Shown here: positions 7,021 to 25,037 of the stretch, piece after piece
Layout of the letters: every line of letters begins with the position of its first letter
Numbering within the stretch: the first letter of the stretch is position 1
Assembly (NCBI GenBank): GCA_026770585.1
Contig: MU647310.1
Coordinates: forward strand, 97,506-122,542
DNA: 25,037 nucleotides
Direction of reading: 5' to 3'
From: Baffinella frigidus
Taxonomy: Eukaryota > Cryptophyceae > Cryptomonadales > Baffinellaceae
The notes under the pieces: model-generated
Database searches by the model: none
Seen by the model: the letters and a program-made list of their open reading frames with translations, nothing else
What the model was told of the DNA's origin: nothing
Position numbers and translations under genes: made by a program

Positions 7021-7150
7021 CCCTAAACACTAAACCCTAAACCCTAAACCCTAAACCCTAAACCCTAAACCCTAAACCCTAGACCCCAAACCCTACACCC
7101 TGAACCCTAAACCCTAAACCCTAAACCCTAAACCCTAAACCCTAAACCCG
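7021..7150 (+). repeat. Telomere-like array, near-perfect CCCTAAA
   Basis: About 18 heptamers, with only a short degenerate patch at 7080-7108. It is the purest plant-type run in the window. The flanks (GGTCCGGGACGATGATGAGT left, CGGAAGTGGCGGTGTGG right) together resemble 6521-6560, so the array appears to split an older duplicate. Confidence 0.9.
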
Positions 7151-7322
7151 GAAGTGGCGGTGTGGCCTTGTTGCTTTGGACCGACTCGGTGAGCGCTGAA
7201 GGTGCGTGTCGGGCGAGGGTCTCACGGCCAAGAGAGCACACTCTATTGAACTGGTGACTTGAACGAAGCCGGTACAAGTGCTCAACCAGCGCGGTGAGCG
7301 TTGACCGAGTCCAGCACGAGCC

Positions 7323-7463
7323 TTATCCGGGGAAACCTATTTTTCTTTCATTTGATGGCAACGAAAATTACTACACAATTCGTTCTTATTCGTAATATAA
7401 AAGAATCTGTGTAGTAATTTTGATTGCCATCAAATGGAAAGAAAAATAGGTTTTCCCGGATAA
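7323..7463 (+). mobile_element. Palindromic element, family 3 copy b, 4-base TSD AGCC
   Basis: Starts TTATCCGGGGAAACCTATTT and ends CCCGGATAA, about 90% like 4742-4880, flanked by AGCC at 7319-7322 and 7464-7467. Confidence 0.9.
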
Positions 7464-7496
7464 AGCCCGCCTCGGGCTTCTAGATCTCGACCTGCA

Positions 7497-7692
7497 GGAT
7501 AAGTTCCGGTGTCCGCCTATGTTGGGAGCTCGAAGAACCTAAAGGACCTAAAGTACCAGGCCCTGCCATCATTGTCCCGCACGCACCGGGGGGCCTGATG
7601 TGATCCGAAAGGAAGCATGGCCTTTCTGCAGGACAAGTTCCCCGGTGTCAGCCTATGGTGGGAGCTCGAAGAACCTAAAGGACGCGTCTGAG
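7497..7692 (-). repeat. Dispersed repeat, two tandem partial copies
   Basis: ACAAGTTCC, GGTGTC, GCCTATG, GGGAGCTCGAAGAACCTAAA occurs twice (7499-7553, 7631-7683) with TGATCCGAAAGGAAGCATGG between. The same block recurs at 8322-8398 and in reverse at 11545-11650. No protein or RNA signature seen. Confidence 0.75.
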
Positions 7693-7776
7693 GCTCTCCC
7701 CCGTCCCCAACAGGTGTTGATGACGTGGGGTTGAGCAAGCCGCGCGCGAACGCGGCGAACCCACCCGGTGGGAGTA

Positions 7777-7893
7777 CAGGGGTACCTCGCTCATAAGAAA
7801 CCGGCCCCCCCTAGGACCCTACAGTAGGCCTACGCCTAGGGTCCTAGGGTGGTCCTGGGAGGGGGGCGGTTTCTTGTGAGCGAGGTACCCCTG
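7777..7893 (+). mobile_element. Palindromic element, family 2 copy b (117 bases, TA flanks)
   Basis: CAGGGGTACCTCGCTCATAA to GAGGTACCCCTG with TA at 7775-7776 and 7894-7895. The centre holds CTACAGTAGG and CCTAGGGTCCTAGG. Identical in length to 6846-6962. Confidence 0.9.
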
Positions 7894-8129
7894 TATGGTT
7901 GACGCTGCACGGAGGGCAAACGAGAGCGGGGTGCCTCAAGCTGGGCGGTGGGGCATCACCACGGGGCGAACGGCCTGCCGCCCCTCTGCGCGCGGGCCCC
8001 TACAGCTGTAAGAGGGCGAATTGCGCGGAGGGGTCGCGGGCGTTTCGAGCGCGGTGTGTATGGGAGGTGGATGATTTCGTGTGGGGACGCCAGCAGCGCA
8101 CCATCGCGGTCCCGTTTTAATACAGACTT
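7894..8129 (+). other. GC-rich stretch without a recognised feature
   Basis: Open frames exist on both strands but none shows a domain, splice pattern or repeat match I can identify. Confidence 0.5.
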
Positions 8130-8233
8130 GACTCTCTCGCGCTCTCTCTCTCTCGCTCTCGCTCTCTCTCGCTCGCCCTCTCTCGCTCTCGCTCTCGCTC
8201 TCGCTCTCGCTCTCGCTCTCTCTCTCTCTCTGG
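8130..8233 (+). repeat. TCTCGC microsatellite
   Basis: Runs of GCTCTC and TCTCGC, the same composition as 1123-1372. It creates spurious long frames on both strands. Confidence 0.9.
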
Positions 8234-8321
8234 CCCCGCCCGCGGTTGGAGGAATGAGGCTCAAAAGCTACCACTGTAGGTGATGCTGGCTGGCTGGGAT
8301 GAAGAGCGGGTAGGGCGAGCA

Positions 8322-8398
8322 CGGCCTTTCTACAGAACAAGTTCCGGTGTCTGCCTATGTTGGGGGCTCGAAGAACCTAAAGGACCTAAAGGACTTCC
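8322..8398 (-). repeat. Dispersed repeat copy
   Basis: GCCTTTCTACAGAACAAGTT through GGGGGCTCGAAGAACCTAAA matches 7619-7683. Sequence from 8399 to 8537 shows nothing recognisable. Confidence 0.7.
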
Positions 8399-8537
8399 GA
8401 GAGGCTCCTTGAGGCGGCGCGGGGATGCTGCGGCTGCGGCTTTGCACGTGACGCGACACCGTTCTGAAGTTGACCCAACGTCAACTTGGGAACAGCCAAC
8501 TTAAGACCGATGTTCGTCCTGAGTTGACCTCACGCCG

Positions 8538-8832
8538 CCACACAGCAGGCTACGAAGGGATTTTCGGCCCATTTCGGTCCAAGTTTCCGTTTCCGTATCC
8601 GTAGGAACCCCCCTATGTCCCTACGGGTTGCCTACCGTAGGGTCGTACCACGCCAGATTCTTGGAAGGTGTTGCCAAAAGTCAGTTTCTCCTCCTGGCAG
8701 TGGTTTTCAAACGCTGAATACCGTATCCACATACATGTAAGGTTTAAAACAATCAACACTCTCCTCCACTCTGGCGTGGTAGGTCTTATCGATTAGGGGT
8801 TATCCGAAATCCCTTCGAAGTCCGCTGTGTGG
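8538..8832 (+). mobile_element. Palindromic element, family 5 copy a, carrying a nested insertion
   Basis: CCACACAGCAGGCTACGAAG to AAGTCCGCTGTGTGG; inner landmarks GATTTTCGGCCCA, CCGTAGGAACCCCCCTATG, CCTACCGTAGGGTC align with 16975-17132 until 8647 and resume at 8780. Confidence 0.85.
8648..8779 (+). mobile_element. Nested small element with TA flanks inside family 5 copy a
   Basis: Terminal inverted repeat CCACGCCAGA / TCTGGCGTGG, 132 bases, flanked by TA at 8646-8647 and 8780-8781. The uninterrupted sister sequence reads GGGTCATAGGTCTGATCG (17074-17091), so insertion at TA is direct. Confidence 0.85.
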
Positions 8833-8883
8833 TGAAGACTACCTCGCACATCAGCACATCGAGCGTCGAGAGTTCCTGCCATG

Positions 8884-8982
8884 GTCTAGGGTTATGGTTT
8901 GGATTTTGGGGTTTAGGGTTCAGGGTTTGGGGGTTGGAGTTTAGGGTGTAGGGTTTAGGATCGAGGGTTGAGGGTTGAGAGT

Positions 8983-9014
<32 letters not shown>

Positions 9015-9145
9015 GGTTTCGGGTTCAGGGTTTCGGGTTCAAGATTGAGATTTTATGGATTGGGGTTTAGGTTTTGGGGTTGAGGGTTGAGGGTTGAGGG
9101 TTGAGGGGTTAAGGGTTAGGGTTTAGGGTTTGGGGTGCATGGTTT
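8884..9145 (-). repeat. Degenerate TTTAGGG array with a GGTTGAG block
   Basis: Starts as TTTAGGGTTCAGGG and becomes a homogeneous GGGTTGA run at 8961-9014 and 9079-9105. Confidence 0.9.
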
Positions 9146-9359
9146 CATCTGGGGTTTCTAGGATAATCCACTCAATATCCCCAGATGTCAGGGCTGGGGA
9201 TGGGTTTAGGGGTGCCCTTTGAGATGGGTGTGGAGCTGGTGCGGAGGTCGGCGTATGGTTTATGGGTTGAGGGTGGGGGTTTAGGGGCCCCACTGCCCTT
9301 GCGAGAGCCACCCGGGCGAGGGTGGGCCCTGCCTGCATATGTTTGTGGATTATTATGAT

Positions 9360-9692
9360 TCATGGTTCAGAGTTTATGGTTCAGAGATTATGGTTTAGGG
9401 TTTAAGGATCAAAGGTTTAGGCTTGAGGGTTTAGAGTTTGGGGTTTAGGGTCTATGATTTGGGGTTTAGGGTTTAGGGTTTAGGGTTCAGGGTTCAGGGT
9501 GTAGGGTGTAGGGTGTAGGGTGTAGGGTGTAGGGTGTAGGGTGTAGGGTTGAGGGTTTAAAGTTTAGGGTTTAGGGTTTAGGGTTCAGGGTGTATGGTTT
9601 AGGGTTCAAGGTTTAGAGTGTAGGGGTTAGGGTTTGGGTTCTAGGGTTTAGGGGTTAGGGGATATGGGTTAAGGGTTGTTGTTAAACTAATG
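9360..9692 (-). repeat. Degenerate TTTAGGG array with a GTGTAGG block
   Basis: Mixed TTTAGGG, TTCAGGG and TTATGGT units with a run of about eight GGGTGTA units near 9497-9548. Between the two arrays (9146-9359) is sequence I cannot assign. Confidence 0.9.
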
Positions 9693-9786
9693 ATTATTAA
9701 GTCCGGGGTGAAGGGTACCGCTGCGAGGAGGTGGGCACGAGACGCTCTTGCCTGCCATATCCCTCAAGTGGCCAAACCAACTGTGG

Positions 9787-9847
9787 GTATATATATATAT
9801 ATATATATATACATATATATATTATATGCATATTATGTATATATATA
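9787..9847 (+). repeat. TA microsatellite
   Basis: TATA run with CATA interruptions, adjoining the left end of the family 11 element. A TATCCCTCAAGTGGCC fragment of that element's end lies on its other side (9759-9774), so the TA run may have expanded inside or beside the element. Confidence 0.85.
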
Positions 9848-9949
9848 TCCCTTAAGTGACCAGTAGGCTCATACTCCCTACCGTAGGGCCCTAGGACCTG
9901 CCTAGGGCTTCCACGGGCGATTATTCGCCCGTTGGTCGCTTAAGGGATA
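9846..9949 (+). mobile_element. Palindromic element, family 11 copy a
   Basis: TATCCCTTAAGTGACCAGTA to GGTCGCTTAAGGGATA, with CCTACCGTAGGGCCCTAGGA near the centre and a GGGCGATTATTCGCCC inner hairpin. Copy b at 3244 shares the left arm. Confidence 0.75.
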
Positions 9950-10690
9950 CGACGCCAGCAGAAGGCCCATCTACTCGAGAGGGGCCATCCATAAATATGA
10001 TTGTGAATTCATGTGACATGATTATGCCGCACCCGGAGGGGGAAGTCCCTTAGCTTTTAAAGGCCCAGGGTTTTAAGACTTGTACAGGGCTATTATAGAC
10101 TCCCCGTACAATCCTTTTAGAATTCTTCACGTCCTGGGTAGGGCCACGTTTTTGGACCATTATTTCATTCACAACTGGAGCCGTCTATGAGAATCGGCGC
10201 ACGTGATCCCCTACAATGCACCAGATAGGGTAACGGCCCACCAGGATGACCCCTACAATGCACCAGATGTCATGTGCTGACAAAAGGAAAAAATGCGAAA
10301 GGTCACGACCCCGAAATAGAACAGTCACCTGGTCACGTTTGGAGCAAGCTAAGAAGGTCATATGAGACAAATGCGCCTGGTCTTGTCCAGTCTATTATTC
10401 TTTTATCCACGGCCGGTGCGAGGTCGCGGCGGTCCGCTTCATCATGTCCTGCGAGAGAACGTACCGATACTGCAGAATCCGACTTATTACTGGAGCCATT
10501 GGATTCTAAGGGATTCCCCCCCCCGGGCGCGGATCATGATTATGATTGTTGTTCAAGATTCATGAGAGCCGGTTGTTTGAGCGGACTGATCTGAAAAAAG
10601 GTCACCTCATTTTTTTAAAAATGGCCGGAGATCCTTACATTTTCCCTGAGGCCCAATTTTTTTCATGGCCGGAAACGATTTTGAAAAAGA
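9950..10690 (+). other. Spacer, nothing recognised except short repeats
   Basis: Contains two copies of CCCTACAATGCACCAGAT (10209-10226, 10251-10268), with a family 1 end fragment AGGGTAACGGCCCA between them. No exon, RNA or domain seen. Confidence 0.5.
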
Positions 10691-10723
10691 CTTAAAATTG
10701 TAAGGGGGCCTTACAATTTTAAG
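10691..10723. repeat. Perfect 15-base hairpin beside C-runs
   Basis: CTTAAAATTGTAAGG, loop GGG, CCTTACAATTTTAAG, followed by several C8-C9 runs and an A11 run at 10790-10800. Function unknown. Confidence 0.8.
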
Positions 10724-10854
10724 TTCCCCCCCCCACTCCCCGCACCTCAACTGACCCCCCCCCACCCCCACCCCGCCTGGAACCTGAAACAAAAAAAAAA
10801 AGGCTTGAGATGACCGTTTGTACAGGTTATTTGGATCAGGCCGCTAAAAAAACG

Positions 10855-11312
10855 GCTTTAGGGATGAGGGTTGAGGGTGTAGGGTACAGGTTTATGATCA
10901 AGGGTTTGGGGTTTAGGTTTAAAAGTTTATGGTTTGGGGTTTAGGTTCAGGCTTCAAGGATTAGGGTCTAGGGGTTTGGCTTCAGGGTCGAGGGTTGAGG
11001 GTTGAGGCCAAAGTTTCGGGTTTATGGTTTATGGTTTATTGTTTAGGTTTTATGGTTTGGGTTTGAGGGATCAGGGTTCAGGGTTTAGGGTTTAGGGTTT
11101 AGGGTTTAGGGTTTAGGGTTTAGGGTTTAGGGTTTAGGGTTTAGAGTTTAGAGTTTGAGGTTCAGGGTTTCGGGTTTAGGGTTGAGGGTTTAGGGTGTAG
11201 GGTTTAGGGTTTAGGGTTCAGGGTTTAGGGTTAAGGGTTCAGGGCTGCAGCGTTTATGGGTTTACAGTTTACAGTTTATGGTTTTGGATGTAGGGGTTAG
11301 GGGTGAGGTGTT
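10855..11312 (-). repeat. TTTAGGG array, degenerate at the ends, pure in the centre
   Basis: The central run of about eleven TTTAGGG units (11084-11155) is flanked by increasingly mixed units (GTTTATGG, TTCAGGG). Confidence 0.9.
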
Positions 11313-11371
11313 ATGCACCAGGGCCACCAGGTTCCGCGTCCTGTTGCGGCGAGGGTTCTGCGCTCCAAAGC

Positions 11372-11497
11372 GAGTTTATTGCCAAACAATTAGCGTGCCA
11401 AACAATTAGCAATTTATTGCCAAACAATTAGCGTCAGCGCCGCACATGCTACGCATTGTGCCACTTACGGTACCCCGTGTCGGCCGCTCATACGTTC
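11372..11497 (+). repeat. Dispersed repeat shared with 3850-3957
   Basis: TTATTGCCAAACAATTAGCG (twice), then CAGCGCCGCACATGCTACGC and GTACCCCGTGTCGGCCGC match the gene 1 intron region. A short part (GAGCGGCCGACACGG, reversed) also appears at 19823-19837. Confidence 0.75.
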
Positions 11498-11544
11498 TGC
11501 GCTCCAACCTAGCCACAACACGAGGGCCATCCGCACCACCCCGA

Positions 11545-11650
11545 GACCATTCAGCCTCTAGGTCCTTTAGGTTCTTCGAGCTCCCCACATAGGCGGACAC
11601 AGGAACTTGTTCTGTAGAAAGGCCATGCTTCCTTTTAGATCACATCAAGC
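11545..11650 (+). repeat. Dispersed repeat copy (opposite orientation to 7.5 kb copies)
   Basis: GGTCCTTTAGGTTCTTCGAG, CATAGGCGGACAC, CTTGTTCTGTAGAAAGGCCA, then TAGATCACATCA is the reverse of 7590-7690. Confidence 0.75.
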
Positions 11651-11725
11651 CCCCCCCCCTGTACGAGAACCTTCAGCGCCGCAGACCCATCTCTGTAGCC
11701 GCTAGGTCTCGATGGAAGGCGAGAT

Positions 11726-11762
11726 CTGATTACTGATTACTGATGACTGATTACTGATTACT
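11726..11762 (+). repeat. TGATTAC tandem repeat
   Basis: Five units of TGATTAC with one TGATGAC variant, a seven-base period unrelated to the telomere-like arrays. Confidence 0.85.
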
Positions 11763-11837
11763 GAATTTATCAAAGAGGGTTCGCCGTTATTGCCTAACCC
11801 GTGCCATTGCCAGACTATGATCGGTCCATTTTATACC

Positions 11838-12370
11838 CCGATCTAACAAATTGTCGAACACGACCGCTGTACGCCAGGTGGACAGGTGCGACGAGTCTCC
11901 CTCTGTACTCGTACCTGCCAATCAGAGAGAGGCAGACATCAGGCCCTTTAGGTCCTTTAGGTTATAAATGCTCCCACCTTCAGAACTTGGCCCAACGACA
12001 CGCCTTTCCGTAGAAAAGATTTGCATGAAAAGCGTATTTGCTTTCGGATCGCGTTTACACGCAGGCAGGGTGGAGCCACCCGTCTATTCCAACTCGTGTG
12101 TATGAGGGGGGAAAAGCGAGGTTTAATAAGTTGACAAACACGACTGCTGCACGCCACGTGGTGAGGTAGGACGTATGAGCGTAGGTCCTGTAGGTCCTCA
12201 AGGTTTTAAATGCTCCCATCATAGCCCAACGACACGCCGTTCCGTAGGAGGGATCTGCAGAGAAGGCATTTTTGCTTTCGGATCGCGTTTAGCTCTCCAG
12301 TGCAGAGGCTCGTGAAGAGGGGATACAGGGTGGTTCTCTTGGGGTGTTTGAGTTAGACCAAAAAGGCACA
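11838..12370 (+). repeat. Two tandem units of about 270 bases
   Basis: Both contain, in order, a CGAACACGACCGCT / CAAACACGACTGCT block, AGGTCCT...AGGTT, AAATGCTCCCA, CCCAACGACACGCC, TCCGTAG and TTTGCTTTCGGATCGCGTTT. A third partial unit is at 13254-13413, and a block from the unit start is at 13715-13765. Confidence 0.75.
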
Positions 12371-12794
12371 GGCTCGCACACACACCAAGCCCAAGTCAGC
12401 CGTTATGAGGCTCATGATATCCATGGTTGGAGTATCCCTTATTTAGCTGCCGAAAAAGGTACGTAATCATTTTTTTTAGCAGGAATCAGGTGTAGGGATT
12501 TGAATTTAGCGGAGGACGGTTTTCCGGGTCTCATCAATCAGGAATTTCTCGGGTCGTTTAGCACCAATTACTCAATTTGTTCAGCTTAGCGAGCCTGACA
12601 AGCTGTTTTTTTTTTCATGATTGGGCCTTTCAAGGGCCTCAGGCGCACTGACGGTCACGTGACCCAGAATCCTGCAGAAGGCGAGCAAGTGCTGACTGCC
12701 GTTGAGTTTGTACCAGGAAGTCGGGGACGTGATCGATGAAGTTTGAATATATCGCGTGTTTTGTGACCTTCAGCGGTAATTTACTACACCAGTG
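12371..12794 (+). other. Spacer, nothing recognised
   Basis: Moderately AT-rich DNA with no convincing exon or inverted repeat. Only a T9 run (12606-12614) stands out. Confidence 0.5.
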
Positions 12795-13205
12795 GAGGGG
12801 GACCAAGCCCCCCGGAGGGGCCGCCGGAGGCTGACCGGGATTCGGGTCGCGGAGCAAGCCCCCCGCAGGGGCCGCCGGAGGCTGGTTAGGTCCCCCTCCG
12901 GTGTGAATTCTTTTCACGCATCGGAGAGGGACCTGACGCCCGGGAAGCCCCCCGCAGGGGTCGACCGGGATTCGGGTCGCGCAGCAAGCCCCCCGCAGGG
13001 GCCGCCGGAGGCTCGACCGCGATTCGGGTCGCGCAGCAAGCCCCCCGCAGGGGCCGCCGGAGGCTGGTTAGGACCCCCTCCGATGTGAATTCGTTTCACG
13101 CATCGGAGATGGACCAGACACCCGGGAAGCCCCCCGCAGGGGTCGACCGGGATTCGGGTCGCGCAGCAAGCCCCCCGCAGGGGCCGCCGGAGGCTCGTTA
13201 GGTCC
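12795..13205 (+). repeat. GC-rich tandem array with embedded hairpins
   Basis: Six to seven copies of AAGCCCCCCGCAGGGGCCGC CGGAGGCT, linked by GACCGGGATTCGGGTCGCG. Two copies of a block with CTCCGATG / CATCGGAG arms around GAATTCGTTTC (near 12895-12925 and 13077-13107). The higher-order period is about 180 bases. Open frames through it (PPAAPAGGLL repeats on the minus strand) are products of the repeat. Confidence 0.85.
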
Positions 13206-13253
13206 TCCTCCAGTGGCTTGCCTCGCCTTGAAAGGCCCTTGCGACGGCGTGCC

Positions 13254-13413
13254 TCCTTTAGGTCCTTGAGGTTTTAAATGCTCCCAACATAGCCCAACGA
13301 CACGCCGTTCCGTAGAAGGGATCTGCAGGGAAAGCATGTTTGCTTTCGGATCGCGTTTCGCTCTCCAGTGCAGAGGCTCGTGAAGAGGGGATAAAGGGTG
13401 GCTCTGTTGGGGT
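13254..13413 (+). repeat. Direct repeat of 12189-12350
   Basis: About 160 bases, roughly 90% alike (GGTTTTAAATGCTCCCA, CAACGACACGCCGTTCCGTA, CTCTCCAGTGCAGAGGCTCG, GAAGAGGGGATA). The pair flanks about 900 bases including the GC-rich array. Confidence 0.8.
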
Positions 13414-13503
13414 GTCACTTCGTTGATTTCGTTGATTTCGTCTTTATTTTCCATTAAGAGGCTTAATTAAAAAATGCCAAAGTTGACTTTTGGCCTACGA
13501 AGG

Positions 13504-13585
13504 CTTCGTAGATGACGTCCTGAGACGTCGCAGGCACATGGGCGTAGGCACACGAGACGTCGCAGGCACAGGGCGTAGGCATCGG
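13504..13585 (+). repeat. Short tandem repeat GAGACGTCGCAGGCACA
   Basis: Two and a half copies of a 35-40 base unit carrying GAGACGTCGCAGGCACA and GGGCGTAGGCA. The 13600-14072 stretch beyond it shows no defined promoter element that I can support. Confidence 0.7.
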
Positions 13586-14072
13586 GTGTATTATAACTTA
13601 CGGTGACACTTATTGACACTTATTGACAGTAACTTATTAACTCACTTATGTACACACCATGATACCATTATGTTGAACTCTAAAAAGTTTGTGTCTTTGA
13701 GCTTTTCCCCCAAAAGGGGGAAAAGCGAGGTTGAAAAAGATGACAAACACGAACGCTGCACGCCCAATCCAAAAAGGAAAGAGATAAATTTCCGGTGTCC
13801 GAGAAGCTGTCGCGTCCCGTTTAAATCATGTTAATAAAATCTAAAACTTTTAAAGGTCCACGCCCCGTTGCCCTTGAAATCGTGCGACGGGCTCGTTGTG
13901 AGGGGAGAGTTGTGACGCGAGGAGAGGATCAGGCCACGAGCTACTCGCGCTGGCGTAGTCGAGGCGCGAGGGGTGGTATCGGGCTGCTGTTCGGGCGCGG
14001 GTCCGCGGGGAAAGGGAGCAGGACCTGGAGAGGCGTAGGGCGAGGTGTGTTTGCGCCCAGGAAGGTTTCCCC

Positions 14073-25037
<10,965 letters not shown>

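Noticed and set aside
7021-7150. True chromosome end
   Set aside because: Coding exons lie on both sides and arrays of opposite strand and different variants are interspersed, so these are internal telomere-like repeats.
12795-13205. CRISPR-like array
   Set aside because: Spacers are not unique, the repeats are long and GC-rich with a higher-order period, and the context is eukaryotic.

Overview
The window is nuclear DNA of a eukaryote, most likely a microalga or another plastid-bearing protist. The signs are split genes with GT-AG introns in consistent phase, plant-type CCCTAAA/TTTAGGG repeat arrays inside the chromosome, GC-rich exons in repeat-laden introns, and many small palindromic MITE-like elements. 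There are no bacterial operons. I cannot name the species; a green (prasinophyte-like) alga is a guess.

Two genes are legible, both on the + strand and both cut by the window edges. Gene 1 (exons between 152 and 6481) reads phase-consistently through seven exons. It resembles the C-terminal part of an RNF10/Mag2-type RING E3 ubiquitin ligase: an HLPL segment, a long Arg/Lys/Glu helix, FPSL motifs in an Ala/Pro/Ser-rich tail, an acidic patch and a Lys-rich end. The RING itself would lie upstream of base 1. Gene 2 (about 14073 to beyond 25037) is a tyrosine-kinase-like (TKL) protein kinase. Small exons supply WELPRQELEF, the alpha-C helix to VLFLG, ACTREGPL...EYLPGGNLE, DYL...[15 protein letters not shown]...DFGL, SKTLMKED and ILLNMPDCDEK. 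The glycine-loop/VAVK exon and the GT..MAPE exon were not found. Only about 1.7 kb of 25 kb is recognisably coding.

Layout: 1-6.5 kb gene 1; 6.6-8.9 kb gene tail or spacer with palindromic elements, a dispersed repeat and a CT/CG microsatellite; 8.9-11.3 kb degenerate TTTAGGG-type arrays; 11.4-13.9 kb nested direct and tandem repeats; 14.1-25 kb the kinase gene with very large introns.

Three things stand out. (1) Nearly every exon is accompanied by one to four truncated copies of its own edge (usually AG plus the first bases, or the last bases plus GT) in the adjacent introns, sometimes as exact tandem repeats ending at a splice acceptor. (2) Introns hold at least a dozen terminal-inverted-repeat palindromes of several families. 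Several can be sized because an unoccupied paralogous site lies nearby: a tandem duplicate at 2458-2747 / 2748-3442 has three different elements in the second copy and none in the first. Families with unrelated ends share one of two internal palindromic cores. (3) Telomere-like arrays act as intron filler, abut splice sites, and are each dominated by their own repeat variant. Together these suggest introns that grow by exon-edge duplication, MITE insertion and array expansion. That mechanism is inference; the structures are visible in the sequence.
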